This document shows, in pieces, positions 1-8,693 of a stretch of DNA of 64,000 bases. The stretch comes from Robertmurraya korlensis NBRC 107688. GTDB taxonomy: Bacteria; Bacillota; Bacilli; Bacillales; Cytobacillaceae. The position numbers and the translations under genes were made by a program. Below the pieces are notes generated by a model. The model saw only the letters and a list, made by a program, of their open reading frames with translations, did no database searches and was not told where the DNA came from. Each line of letters begins with the position of its first letter. Positions within the stretch are counted from its first letter, which is position 1. The stretch is taken from contig NZ_BCVH01000010.1 in assembly GCF_001591645.1 (NCBI RefSeq), positions 107,386 through 171,385 of the forward strand. The letters run 5' to 3'.

Positions 1-246
1 ATTAATTCGGTGAAAAAAACAGGTCGTTTAATTGTTGTTCATGAAGCTGTTCAGCGCGGCGGTTTCGGCGGTGAGATTGTAAGTGTGGTGGCTGAAAGTG
101 AAGCATTTGATTATTTAGATGCACCAATCAAACGTCTCGGTGGTAAGGCGGTTCCCATTCCTTATAACCCAACATTAGAAAAAGCAGCAATCCCACAAGT
201 TCCAGATATTATTGAAGCTGTAAGAGAAACAGTAAAGAACAAGTAA
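1..246 (+). CDS. 2-oxo acid dehydrogenase E1 beta subunit, C-terminal part
   Basis: The window opens inside this gene; only the last 81 codons are present. The visible part contains '[16 protein letters not shown]' and '[19 protein letters not shown]', which match the C-terminal transketolase domain of E1 beta subunits (acetoin, pyruvate or branched-chain dehydrogenases). E1 decarboxylates a 2-oxo acid (or cleaves acetoin) with thiamine diphosphate and passes the acyl group to the lipoyl arm of E2. The E2 gene starts 14 bp downstream and E3 follows, so the three form one operon. The substrate cannot be fixed from this fragment; the C-terminal sequence looks nearest to AcoB-type subunits. Confidence 0.9.
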   Translation: MNSVKKTGRLIVVHEAVQRGGFGGEIVSVVAESEAFDYLDAPIKRLGGKAVPIPYNPTLEKAAIPQVPDIIEAVRETVKNK

Positions 247-260
247 GGAGGAGGGACGAT

Positions 261-1604
261 ATGGCAAAAGAAATATTTATGCCGAAGCTAAGCAGCACAA
301 TGGCAGTCGGTACCCTCCTTCAGTGGTTTAAAGAAGAAGGGGAAACGGTAGAAATCGGGGAACCGCTTTTTGAAATTATGACCGACAAAATCAACATCGA
401 AGTAGAAGCATACGATCAAGGCGTGTTACTAAAAAAATATTTTGATGTTGATGCAGAGGTACCAGTTAATCAGATCATTGGTTATATTGGCCAGGCAGGA
501 GATAAGGTACCTGATAGCTCTCCAGGAATGACTGGGGAAGAAGGAACGACAGAAGAAAAAGAAGAAGCTACTGTTTCCGAACAGCAAGAGCTTATCCCAA
601 CAGCCAGCCATACTCAAGAAGGTGAGAAACCACGTGCAACTCCGGCAGCACGTCGAATAGCACGGACAAATAATCTTGAATTAGTATTCATTGATGGAAG
701 CGGACCATATGGGCGTGTGCATAAAAAAGATGTGATCGCCCACTTAGAAGCTAAGACATCCATACCAAAAGCTACTCCACTTGCAAGGAAAATCGCACAA
801 ACAGAGAAGGTGGAACTATCATCTGTAACAGGCAGTGGCGTGAATGGAAAAATCGTTAAGGATGATGTGGTTTCTGCGGCAGTTCCTAAGGAGGCAGTAG
901 CGCTTCAAGAACCTGCAACGAAGCGTAGAAAAATGTCTGGTATGAGAAAAGTGATAGCTGACAGGATGGCACAAAGTGCATACACTGCACCACATGTAAC
1001 ATTAACGTCTGAAGTGGAAATGACAAAGGTGAAAGAACTTCGTGCCGCCCTTCTCCCAGTGATTGAAAAACAAACAGGATTCCGTGTATCGTTTACTGAT
1101 ATTCTCGTAAAAGCTGTAGGAGCCGCTCTTGTCCGTCATCCACAAGTGAATGTATCGATTGACGGAGACGAAATTGTTCAGCATAGTGAGATCAATATTG
1201 GTCTTGCCGTTTCAGTTCAGGATGGGTTGATGGTCCCGGTGATTAAAGATGTAGTAAGTAAGGGACTTGCTGAATTAACAATAGACGCAAAAGACGTTGG
1301 CAAGCGTGCCAGAGAAAATAAATTACTACCAGATCAAATGAGGGGCTCAACTTTTACTGTTAGCAACCTTGGTATGTACGCAGTCGATGCATTTACACCG
1401 ATTATTAACCAGCCTGAGAGCGCGATTCTTGGGGTGGGCCGGATACAGGATAAGCCAGTCGCTATCAATGGGATGCTTGAAATCCGTCCAATGATGACGT
1501 TAAGTCTATCTTTTGACCACCGAGCATTGGATGGAGCACCGGCAGCTGCATTTTTGACCGAGTTAAAGCAGATCCTTGAAAATCCATTCGAGTTACTGGT
1601 ATAG
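261..1604 (+). CDS. Dihydrolipoamide acyltransferase (E2), acetoin/pyruvate type
   Basis: E2 core of the complex; it moves the acyl group from lipoyl-lysine to CoA. Visible domains: an N-terminal lipoyl domain with the lipoylated Lys at residue 43 (MTDKINIEV), an acidic linker (about 85-120), two consecutive peripheral-subunit-binding domains (about 126-163 and 171-205, both starting ATP-ARKIA/RRIA), and a catalytic domain from about 220 with the DHRALDG active-site motif (His420). Length is 447 residues. Most E2 proteins carry a single E3/E1-binding domain, so the tandem pair is unusual. ATG follows AGGAGG. It sits between E1 beta and E3. Acetoin dehydrogenase (acoC-like) or a pyruvate-type complex are both possible. 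Confidence 0.93.
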   Translation: MAKEIFMPKLSSTMAVGTLLQWFKEEGETVEIGEPLFEIMTDKINIEVEAYDQGVLLKKYFDVDAEVPVNQIIGYIGQAGDKVPDSSPGMTGEEGTTEEKEEATVSEQQELIPTASHTQEGEKPRATPAARRIARTNNLELVFIDGSGPYGRVHKKDVIAHLEAKTSIPKATPLARKIAQTEKVELSSVTGSGVNGKIVKDDVVSAAVPKEAVALQEPATKRRKMSGMRKVIADRMAQSAYTAPHVTLTSEVEMTKVKELRAALLPVIEKQTGFRVSFTDILVKAVGAALVRHPQVNVSIDGDEIVQHSEINIGLAVSVQDGLMVPVIKDVVSKGLAELTIDAKDVGKRARENKLLPDQMRGSTFTVSNLGMYAVDAFTPIINQPESAILGVGRIQDKPVAINGMLEIRPMMTLSLSFDHRALDGAPAAAFLTELKQILENPFELLV

Positions 1605-1616
1605 GGGTGAATATTA

Positions 1617-3023
1617 ATGACTAAATTCTACGATATTGTTGTAGTTGGAGGAGGCCCTGGCGGTTATGTAGCAGCTCTACATGCTGCTGAGCTCGGTAAA
1701 AAAACAGCCCTTATTGAAGCAGACTTCCTTGGAGGAACATGCTTAAATCGCGGGTGTATCCCATCAAAGACCTATTTAAAGCATTCGGAAGTCATTGAAC
1801 AAATTGAAAAGGCAAAGGATTGGGGAATTGAAACCGGAAGCCTTACCTTTTCTTTTAGTAAAATAAAAAAGCGAAAAGACGACGTGATACAACGGTTGCG
1901 TGGAGGCATCGCCTTTTTACTAAAACAAGGAAAAATTGATGTATATAACGGGTATGGCTCAGTACTTCCTGGTGGAGTAGTGAAGGTGAAAACGGCTGTT
2001 GGAGAAGAGTCGGTTCAGGCAGCAAAAGTGATTGTGGCAACAGGATCAACACCAGCCGTACCACCGATTTCGGGATTGGATACTGTTCAATTTGATACAA
2101 GTGATACAATCTTCGATATTAAGGAAATACCAAAGTCTGTGATCATTATTGGAGGCGGAGTGATCGGTGTTGAATTTGCAACTATCTTCGCTTCACTAAA
2201 AGCCCAAGTAAGCATCGTTGAGGCTGCTGATCGAATCATTCCCACAGAGGATGCTGAGGCATCCAAGTTTTTAACAAAAATGTTAAAGAAAAAAGGGATT
2301 AACATTCATACGGGTGCAAAGGTCCTAAGAGTTCAGGAAACAGAAGGTCTGAAAACCGTCATATGTGAGGATGCAAAGGGGCAAGAACTTACCTTACAAG
2401 CAGATACATTACTTGTGAGCACTGGACGCCGCCCGAATCTATCGGCAGTTACAGAACTTCATCTTGAACAGAACGGACCATTTATAAAAGTAAATGATAA
2501 AATGGAAACTTCGCAGACCAATGTTTATGCAGTTGGTGACGTCATAGGGGGCTGGCAACTCGCTCACGCAGCAAGTGCTGAAGGAGTCGTTGCGGCCAAT
2601 AATGCTGCGGGCGGGATTGACCAAATTGATTACAAAGTCATGCCGCGTTGTATCTACACATTACCTGAAATCGCCTCTGTCGGCTTATCTGAGGCAGAAG
2701 CGAAAAAGCAGGGGATGGAAGTATTGGTGGAAAAATTCGACTTTGCCGGGAGCGGTAAAGCACTAAGCGCGGGAGAACCAGAAGGATTTACAAAAATTAT
2801 TTATGAAGCAAAATACGGTGAAATCATAGGTGTTGTGATGGCCGGATCTCACGTAACAGAAATGATTTCCGAAGCCTCCGCTTTCATGTATTTGGAGGGT
2901 ACGATCGAAGAAGCATCTAAGATGATTCATCCACACCCAACTATATCAGAAACCTTCTATGAAGCAGCCGTGAATGCAGTTAACAAAATAAGAACGGATA
3001 GAGCTATACAATCAGCTGTTTAA
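1617..3023 (+). CDS. lpdA: Dihydrolipoyl dehydrogenase (E3)
   Basis: Flavoprotein that reoxidises the dihydrolipoyl groups of E2 with NAD+. The N-terminus has a dinucleotide-binding motif (GGGPGGYVAA), followed by the redox disulfide in GGTCLNRGCIPSK (Cys42 and Cys47). A second NAD-binding motif (IIGGGVIGVEFA) lies near residue 180, and the C-terminal HPHPT motif carries the active-site His. Length of 468 residues is normal. The gene starts 12 bp after E2 and ends the operon, with a hairpin about 40 bp downstream. Generic E3 enzymes are shared between complexes, so the symbol follows function and not a proven orthologue. Confidence 0.95.
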   Translation: MTKFYDIVVVGGGPGGYVAALHAAELGKKTALIEADFLGGTCLNRGCIPSKTYLKHSEVIEQIEKAKDWGIETGSLTFSFSKIKKRKDDVIQRLRGGIAFLLKQGKIDVYNGYGSVLPGGVVKVKTAVGEESVQAAKVIVATGSTPAVPPISGLDTVQFDTSDTIFDIKEIPKSVIIIGGGVIGVEFATIFASLKAQVSIVEAADRIIPTEDAEASKFLTKMLKKKGINIHTGAKVLRVQETEGLKTVICEDAKGQELTLQADTLLVSTGRRPNLSAVTELHLEQNGPFIKVNDKMETSQTNVYAVGDVIGGWQLAHAASAEGVVAANNAAGGIDQIDYKVMPRCIYTLPEIASVGLSEAEAKKQGMEVLVEKFDFAGSGKALSAGEPEGFTKIIYEAKYGEIIGVVMAGSHVTEMISEASAFMYLEGTIEEASKMIHPHPTISETFYEAAVNAVNKIRTDRAIQSAV

Positions 3024-3060
3024 TATATTGGTATAGAACATAGTGAGTACTAAGACTGGT

Positions 3061-3087
3061 GTCGAGAATAAATATTCTCGGCACTTT
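3061..3087 (+). terminator. Terminator-like hairpin after E3
   Basis: GTCGAGAATA and TATTCTCGGC form a stem followed by ACTTTTGCT. The T run is short, so termination may be inefficient. It separates the dehydrogenase operon from the regulator gene. Confidence 0.5.
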
Positions 3088-3189
3088 TGCTATGGGTGTG
3101 GTGATTTTTGAAATAATATGGTTTAAAATGTTCATATACAAAACAATTGTAAAAATAAAAAAATCATTGCCGTGAAGGAGATGGCTAAT

Positions 3190-4140
3190 GTGGATTGGCA
3201 AGAAAAGAGACAATTGGTGAAGGTATCCAGTATGTATTATCATGACGGCTGGACACAGGCACAAATTGCCGAAAAATTAGGAGTTTCAAGACCTGTTATA
3301 TCCAAATTGCTTCAAAGGGCAAAGGATGAAGGAATCGTTAAGGTCTATATTAAGGATGAAAGTGTCCACACAGTTGAATTAGAGCGGAAGCTAGAGAAAT
3401 ATTTCCATCTTACTGATGTAGTGGTTGTTCCGAATAACGGATTAACCGGTGAAATGGCCAAGAGGGAAGTAGGGCAGGCTGGTGCTAACTATATTTCAAA
3501 TAGTATGAAGGATGTTAAGAGTATTGGGATTTCATGGGGAGATACATTAGCTAATCTTGTCTTAGAATACCCTTTTGAACGAAGAGAAGAGGTTACCGTC
3601 GTTCCATTGGAAGGTGGGATGGGTGTAAAGCAAGTACAAATCCATGCAAATCAGCTTGCAAGTGAATTAGCTAAAAAGCTTCACAGTACTTGTACTTATT
3701 TATATGCTCCGGCAATTGTTGAAACGGAAGAACTAAAGGAGCGGTTAATGGGAATGCAGGATATCCAAACGGTCCTAGAAAACGGTAGGAATGTGGATAT
3801 TGCACTAGTCGGAATTGGCAATCCATTTACCGACTCAACTTTAATGAAACTAGGATATTTGCAAGAGGATGATTTATCTCATCTCCGAGAAGTAGGAACT
3901 GTTGGAGATATTGGTTATCGTTTTTTTGATGAAAATGGTCAGCCAATAAATGATACATTAAATAAGAAAGTCATTGGCATTACCCTGGAAGAGTTCAAAA
4001 GTATAAAAAAAGTAATTGCAGTTGTTGAAGGGGAACATAAAGTAGAAAGTATATTAGGTGCATTAAAAGGGAAATTTATTGATGTTTTAATCACCGATGA
4101 ACTAACGGCAAGTGCAATGATTAATAAATATAATGAATAA
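3190..4140 (+). CDS. SorC/DeoR-type sugar-binding transcriptional regulator
   Basis: One-component regulator of the SorC family (B. subtilis DeoR and CggR are relatives): an N-terminal helix-turn-helix (about residues 18-42, including WTQAQIAEKLGVSRPVISKLL) and a large C-terminal domain that normally binds a phosphorylated sugar. The same frame is open upstream to a GTG at 3172 and an ATG at 3181, but both overlap the AAGGAG at 3175-3180. GTG 3190 has proper 9-nt spacing and gives an N-terminus like that of DeoR, so I use it (316 residues). It is not clear what it controls: it lies beyond a hairpin from the dehydrogenase operon and no sugar genes are adjacent. Confidence 0.88.
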   Translation: MDWQEKRQLVKVSSMYYHDGWTQAQIAEKLGVSRPVISKLLQRAKDEGIVKVYIKDESVHTVELERKLEKYFHLTDVVVVPNNGLTGEMAKREVGQAGANYISNSMKDVKSIGISWGDTLANLVLEYPFERREEVTVVPLEGGMGVKQVQIHANQLASELAKKLHSTCTYLYAPAIVETEELKERLMGMQDIQTVLENGRNVDIALVGIGNPFTDSTLMKLGYLQEDDLSHLREVGTVGDIGYRFFDENGQPINDTLNKKVIGITLEEFKSIKKVIAVVEGEHKVESILGALKGKFIDVLITDELTASAMINKYNE

Positions 4141-4253
4141 CTCTTTTCTTGTACCTTTTCGATAAAGGATAAAATATACTATTATATAATTAAGTGGCAT
4201 TTAACAGAGAAGTGGTATGTATTGCCGGAATATGTAATAAGGAGAAGGTAAAT

Positions 4254-4589
4254 ATGAAAATCTCAGAAATTGATGTCTCCCTATATTGCTCACGCTGTCA
4301 TGATGAAACCCTTCACCGTGTTCAGTACTTAAACGATAAGATCCATAGTACAGAGTGCACAAACTGCCACCGCAAACTTGAAATGAATTTAAATCCTACA
4401 AGAGAATTGTATAAAGAAGTATACAAACGCATTACAACAAAACCTACAAGACTAAATGAAGAGTATAGGGAAGACCTTAGTAAGTTTATTGGAGAATTTC
4501 CAATAAGGGTACTTAGTAAACCGTATCGTCTGATGAGAGACGTGGGCGAAACTAGAAAGGCCTTCAAAAAACTTAAGAACCACGAATGA
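4254..4589 (+). CDS. Small protein with two CxxC pairs, function unknown
   Basis: A 111-residue protein. Its N-terminal 40 residues contain CSRCHDE and CTNCHRK, a spacing typical of a zinc ribbon. The rest is charged, with Lys/Arg-rich segments (YKEVYKRITTKPTRL, MRDVGETRKAFKKLK). The frame extends upstream to 4194, but ATG 4254 has AAGGAG nine bases before it and is the better start. Similar Bacillus proteins exist without a known role. The gene stands alone and ends in a good terminator. RNA or protein binding through a zinc ribbon is only a guess. Confidence 0.75.
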   Translation: MKISEIDVSLYCSRCHDETLHRVQYLNDKIHSTECTNCHRKLEMNLNPTRELYKEVYKRITTKPTRLNEEYREDLSKFIGEFPIRVLSKPYRLMRDVGETRKAFKKLKNHE

Positions 4590-4600
4590 ATCCTAGAGGA

Positions 4601-4640
4601 AATCTGACTTTATACATAGTCAGATTTTTTGTTTTGTTTT
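4601..4640 (+). terminator. Rho-independent terminator
   Basis: AATCTGACT and AGTCAGATT form a 9-bp stem followed by TTTTTTGTTTTGTTTT. It ends the small CxxC protein gene. Confidence 0.85.
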
Positions 4641-4705
4641 AATCAAATACCAGTACTTCAAAAAAAAATGTACCCGACACCAAACTAAGTGCGGGCACAC
4701 AGCAT

Positions 4706-4837
4706 TTATCTCTTATACTGATTGTTTTGGCTGTTTCTTTTCCCGCCACCGTCATTTTCAACAGTTGGGCCAGCATTCCCTTTAACGCTAGCAGCACTTA
4801 CTCCAGCCTTTGATGGGTCTTTCTTCATTTTTGCCAT
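4706..4837 (-). CDS. yuzL: YuzL family small protein
   Basis: A 43-codon gene on the minus strand: it begins MAKMKKDPSKAGVSAASVKG and continues with an NAGPTVE segment, a GGGK segment and a QNNQYKR end. From memory this is the YuzL family, whose B. subtilis member also lies beside the fad operon. ATG at 4837 has a G-rich ribosome binding site (complement of 4842-4849). The composition (Lys, Gly, Asn, Gln, no Cys or Trp) resembles small acid-soluble spore proteins, but a spore role is inference. It is divergent from fadN. Confidence 0.82.
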   Translation of the reverse strand: MAKMKKDPSKAGVSAASVKGNAGPTVENDGGGKRNSQNNQYKR

Positions 4838-4952
4838 AGGTACACCCCCAAACATTTTTACTCGTGTATAACATATCCACAATCATAGCTTTCTATTGCT
4901 CGCATAAAATAATGTAAATTTCAAAAAATTTTCAAATTTCAATGACAAAGGA

Positions 4953-4981
4953 TTGCGTAAAATTTTTAAATATCTTATGAT
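4953..4981 (+). promoter_or_regulatory. Sigma-A promoter of fadNAE
   Basis: TTGCGT at 4953-4958 and TATGAT at 4976-4981 are separated by 17 bp. The predicted transcription start is near 4988, a few bases before the FadR-like operator. Confidence 0.7.
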
Positions 4982-4996
4982 TAGAGTAACCAAAAA

Positions 4997-5014
4997 TGAA
5001 TGAGTATTCATTCA
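4997..5014 (+). promoter_or_regulatory. FadR-like operator upstream of fadN
   Basis: TGAATGAGTATTCATTCA is a perfect inverted repeat with a 4-base centre. It matches the known Bacillus FadR (YsiA) operator, TGAATGA-N4-TCATTCA. It lies directly after the predicted transcription start, where a bound repressor would block initiation. FadR is released by long-chain acyl-CoA, so the operon should be induced by fatty acids. Confidence 0.88.
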
Positions 5015-5056
5015 AACTATCGAATCCACTCAAAAAGTAAAAGGGGGAGACAAAAG

Positions 5057-7444
5057 TTGATCCAACAAATTAAAAAAGCTGCCGTTTTAGGCTCGGGGGT
5101 AATGGGGTCCGGTATCGCCGCACACCTAGCCAATATCGGTGTTCCAACACTGCTATTAGATATTGTTCCACGCGAACTAACTGATGACGAGAAGAAAAAG
5201 GGGTTGACGCTTGAGGATAAAGCTGTAAGAAATCGAATCAGCCAAACAGCACTTCAAAAGCTCATAAAACAAAAGCCGGCACCATTAACCTCAAAAGGCA
5301 ATTTGGCCCTTATTGAAGCAGGTAATTTTGAAGATGACCTTTCACGATTAAGCGAAGTTGACTGGATCATTGAAGTCGTCGTAGAAAACCTAACCATTAA
5401 ACAGCAGATTTTCGAGAAGGTGGACCAATATCGAAAGCCGGGTAGCTTTGTAAGCTCAAATACTTCAGGTATTTCTGTTGAGGCCATGGCAGAAGGACGC
5501 TCTATAGACTTCCAAAAGCATTTTCTTGGTACACACTTTTTTAATCCACCTAGATACTTAAAGCTTTTAGAAATCATTCCAACCAAACATACTTCACCCG
5601 ATGTACTTCATTTTATGAAGCAATACGGGGAGGATATTCTTGGAAAAGGGGTTGTTGTTGCTAAGGACACGCCAAATTTTATCGCTAACAGAATTGGCAC
5701 GTACGGTCTATTAGTGACAGTACAAGAAATGCTTAAAGGTGGGTACAGTGTTGGAGAAATTGATTCGGTAACTGGTCCATTAATTGGGCGACCAAAGAGT
5801 GCAACCTTCCGTACTTTGGATGTGGTTGGACTTGATACATTTGCGCATGTAGCAAAAAATGTGTATGAACAGGTGGAAGGTGCGGAGAAGGAAGTATTTG
5901 AAGTACCTGCCTTTATGAACGAGATGCTACAAAAGGGTTGGCTTGGAAGCAAATCTGGTCAAGGATTCTTCCAGAAAAAAGGAAAAGAAATACTTGAATT
6001 AGACCCTGCCACTCTTGAATACGTGGAGCGGAAAAAATTAAAAACTGCCTCTGTCGAAATGAGTAAACAGGAAGAAGGACTAGCGAATAAAATGAAAGCG
6101 CTTGTATATGCGGATGACCGTGCAGGGCAATTATTATGGAATATTTTTAGTCCAGTACTTGTTTATTCTGCAGACTTACTCGGTACAATTGCCGATGATA
6201 TCGTCGCCATTGACCGTGCCATGAAATGGGGCTTCGGGTGGGAACAAGGGCCATTTGAAGTTTGGGATGCATTAGGTCTAGAAAAGTCCATTGCCAAAAT
6301 GGAGAAAGATGGCCTTACCGTCTCTAGCTGGGTCAAGGAAATGCTAGCAAATGGTCATACAAGCTTTTATAAGGAAGAAGAAAATGGTGACCTTTATTTC
6401 TATACGAATGGTGAATACAAACTAGTTGAAGAGAATCCTAAGGTTATCAATTTGAAAAAAATCAAAAAACAGCGTGGTGTGATTAAAAAGAATAGTGGTG
6501 CGAGCTTAATTGATCTCGGAGATGGAGTAGCACTTCTCGAGTTCCACTCACAAAGCAATGCGATTGGACTCGACATTGTACAAATGATTAATTTTGCCGT
6601 TGATGAAGTGGAAAAGAACTTCAAGGGCTTGGTGATCGGGAATCAAGGAAAGAACTTTTGTGTCGGTGCCAACCTTGCGATGATCCTTATGGAAGCTCAG
6701 GACGATAATATTTTTGAAATTGATATGGTTGTTCGTCACTTCCAGCAAGCGATGATGAAGATAAAATACAGCACAAAACCAGTGGTTGCTGCACCTTTTG
6801 CAATGACACTAGGTGGAGGAGCAGAGGTTTGCTTACCGGCTGCACATATCCAAGCTACGATGGAAACTTACATGGGACTCGTTGAGGCAGGAGTTGGCCT
6901 TATCCCTGGAGGTGGAGGGAATAAAGAGCTGTACATGAAGTTTTTAAGCAGCATGCCAAACGGTGTTCCATTTGATCTTCAAAACGTAGCGAATAAAGTG
7001 TTTGAAACGATTGCGATGGCAAAGGTGTCAACATCAGGAGACGAAGCACGTGAAAACAATTTCTTAAACAAAGCTGATGGAGTTAGTGTCAATGGAGATC
7101 ACCAGCTATACGATGCAAAGCAGGTTGTCCTAGCTCTTTATGAAAAAGGCTATAAGCCACCTGTTCGAAAGAAGGTACCAGTCGTTGGTGAAACAGGGTA
7201 CGCTACTTTACTACTAGGAGCACAAACGATGTACTACTCCGGATATATTTCAGAGCATGATTTGAAAATTGCAAAGAAACTTGCTTATGTCATTGCCGGT
7301 GGGAAAGTTCCATTTGGAACAGAAGTAGATGAGCAATACTTACTTGATTTGGAAAAAGAAGCGTTCTTGAGCTTGATCGCAGAGCCGAAGTCACAAGCAA
7401 GAATGCAGCATATGCTCATTAAAGGAAAACCATTGCGCAACTAA
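5057..7444 (+). CDS. fadN: 3-hydroxyacyl-CoA dehydrogenase / enoyl-CoA hydratase
   Basis: Bifunctional beta-oxidation enzyme that hydrates enoyl-CoA and oxidises the 3-hydroxyacyl-CoA with NAD+. The N-terminus has the Rossmann motif (AAVLGSGVMGSGIAAHLANIG), followed by the 3HCDH C-terminal domains to about residue 430 and a crotonase domain near 490-660 with GNQGKNFCVGANL and the oxyanion region FAMTLGGGAEV. The frame is open back to ATG 5000, but that ATG lies inside the FadR operator and has no ribosome site. TTG 5057 follows AAGGGGGAG and gives the N-terminus expected for FadN (795 residues). It is the first gene of fadN-fadA-fadE. Confidence 0.95.
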   Translation: MIQQIKKAAVLGSGVMGSGIAAHLANIGVPTLLLDIVPRELTDDEKKKGLTLEDKAVRNRISQTALQKLIKQKPAPLTSKGNLALIEAGNFEDDLSRLSEVDWIIEVVVENLTIKQQIFEKVDQYRKPGSFVSSNTSGISVEAMAEGRSIDFQKHFLGTHFFNPPRYLKLLEIIPTKHTSPDVLHFMKQYGEDILGKGVVVAKDTPNFIANRIGTYGLLVTVQEMLKGGYSVGEIDSVTGPLIGRPKSATFRTLDVVGLDTFAHVAKNVYEQVEGAEKEVFEVPAFMNEMLQKGWLGSKSGQGFFQKKGKEILELDPATLEYVERKKLKTASVEMSKQEEGLANKMKALVYADDRAGQLLWNIFSPVLVYSADLLGTIADDIVAIDRAMKWGFGWEQGPFEVWDALGLEKSIAKMEKDGLTVSSWVKEMLANGHTSFYKEEENGDLYFYTNGEYKLVEENPKVINLKKIKKQRGVIKKNSGASLIDLGDGVALLEFHSQSNAIGLDIVQMINFAVDEVEKNFKGLVIGNQGKNFCVGANLAMILMEAQDDNIFEIDMVVRHFQQAMMKIKYSTKPVVAAPFAMTLGGGAEVCLPAAHIQATMETYMGLVEAGVGLIPGGGGNKELYMKFLSSMPNGVPFDLQNVANKVFETIAMAKVSTSGDEARENNFLNKADGVSVNGDHQLYDAKQVVLALYEKGYKPPVRKKVPVVGETGYATLLLGAQTMYYSGYISEHDLKIAKKLAYVIAGGKVPFGTEVDEQYLLDLEKEAFLSLIAEPKSQARMQHMLIKGKPLRN

Positions 7445-7488
7445 TAGATTAATAGAGTCGTAGTATAAAGTGAAAGCGAGGGAACGTG

Positions 7489-8664
7489 ATGAGAGAAGCG
7501 GTAATTGTTGCAGGAGCACGAACTCCAGTGGGGAAATCAAAAAAAGGATCGCTTGCTAGTGTTAGACCTGATGATCTTGGTGCACTGGTTGTACGAGAAA
7601 CATTAAAGCGCGCGGGAAATTACGATGGGAATATTGATGATTTAATTATTGGTTGTGCTATGCCAGAAGCAGAACAAGGGCTCAATATGGCAAGGAATAT
7701 TGGGGCACTTGCAGGACTCCCTGACACGGTACCTGCTATTACCATCAACCGTTATTGTTCATCTGGTCTTCAATCGATTGCTTACGCTGCTGAAAAAATT
7801 ATGATTGGTCACGCCGACACTATCATCGCTGGTGGGTCAGAATCAATGAGCTTGGTGCCGATGATGGGCCATGTAGTCAGACCAAATGCCAAGCTGGCTG
7901 AATCAGCACCGCAGTACTATATGGGAATGGGCCACACAGCAGAAGAGGTAGCAAAGAAATTTGGAATCTCTCGTGAAGATCAGGATGCTTTTGCGGTACG
8001 CAGTCATCAAAAAGCAGCGAAAGCCCTTCAAGAAGGAAAGTTTGTTGATGAGATTGTTCCAGTAGACGTTATTCTACGTTCGATTGGGAAAGACAATAAG
8101 CTAGTTGAGAAACCGTTTGTTTTCAGTCAAGACGAAGGGGTACGTCCTGAGTCAACGATAGAAACATTAGCAAAACTTCGTCCGGCTTTTTCCGTAACAG
8201 GGACAGTAACAGCAGGAAACTCCTCACAAACAAGTGACGGTGCGGCCGCAGTTATGGTCATGGATCGAGAAAAAGCAGAGGCTCATGGACTCACTCCTCT
8301 TGTTAAGTTCAGATCGTTTGCTGTTGGAGGCGTGCCACCTGAAATTATGGGAATTGGTCCTGTTGTAGCGATTCCAAAAGCATTAAAGCTCGCTGGATTA
8401 GAGTTATCGGATATTGGATTATTTGAGCTTAATGAAGCCTTCGCCTCTCAATCCATTCAAGTCATTCGTGAGCTAGGACTTGATGAGGAAAAGGTGAATG
8501 TCAATGGTGGAGCCATTGCACTAGGTCACCCACTTGGCTGTACTGGTGCAAAGCTAACCCTTTCTCTTATTCACGAGATGAAGCGACGCAATCAACAATT
8601 TGGGGTGGTCACCATGTGTATCGGAGGCGGCATGGGTGCTGCTGGAGTGTTTGAACTTTTATAA
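7489..8664 (+). CDS. fadA: Acetyl-CoA acyltransferase (3-ketoacyl-CoA thiolase)
   Basis: Thiolase that cleaves 3-ketoacyl-CoA with CoA, the last step of beta-oxidation. Visible active-site residues: nucleophilic Cys90 in [10 protein letters not shown], the [14 protein letters not shown] motif carrying the catalytic His, and the C-terminal [10 protein letters not shown] motif with the second Cys. The 391-residue length is standard. A GTG sits immediately before the ATG at 7489; the ATG has better spacing from GCGAGGG and starts [13 protein letters not shown] as in the family. It lies 44 bp after fadN in the FadR-controlled operon. Confidence 0.96.
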   Translation: MREAVIVAGARTPVGKSKKGSLASVRPDDLGALVVRETLKRAGNYDGNIDDLIIGCAMPEAEQGLNMARNIGALAGLPDTVPAITINRYCSSGLQSIAYAAEKIMIGHADTIIAGGSESMSLVPMMGHVVRPNAKLAESAPQYYMGMGHTAEEVAKKFGISREDQDAFAVRSHQKAAKALQEGKFVDEIVPVDVILRSIGKDNKLVEKPFVFSQDEGVRPESTIETLAKLRPAFSVTGTVTAGNSSQTSDGAAAVMVMDREKAEAHGLTPLVKFRSFAVGGVPPEIMGIGPVVAIPKALKLAGLELSDIGLFELNEAFASQSIQVIRELGLDEEKVNVNGGAIALGHPLGCTGAKLTLSLIHEMKRRNQQFGVVTMCIGGGMGAAGVFELL

Positions 8665-8693
8665 AGCCATCATAATAGAACGGAGGAAATAAC

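Noticed and set aside
1..3087. Branched-chain keto acid (bkd) dehydrogenase assignment
   Set aside because: The neighbours typical of bkd (ptb, bcd, buk) are not visible and the E1 beta end looks closer to acetoin/pyruvate types; the substrate is left open.
5254..5952. Two minus-strand frames of 110 and 114 codons
   Set aside because: They lie fully opposite fadN, have low-complexity Ser/Phe/Ile text and no ribosome sites; antisense shadows of a well-conserved gene.
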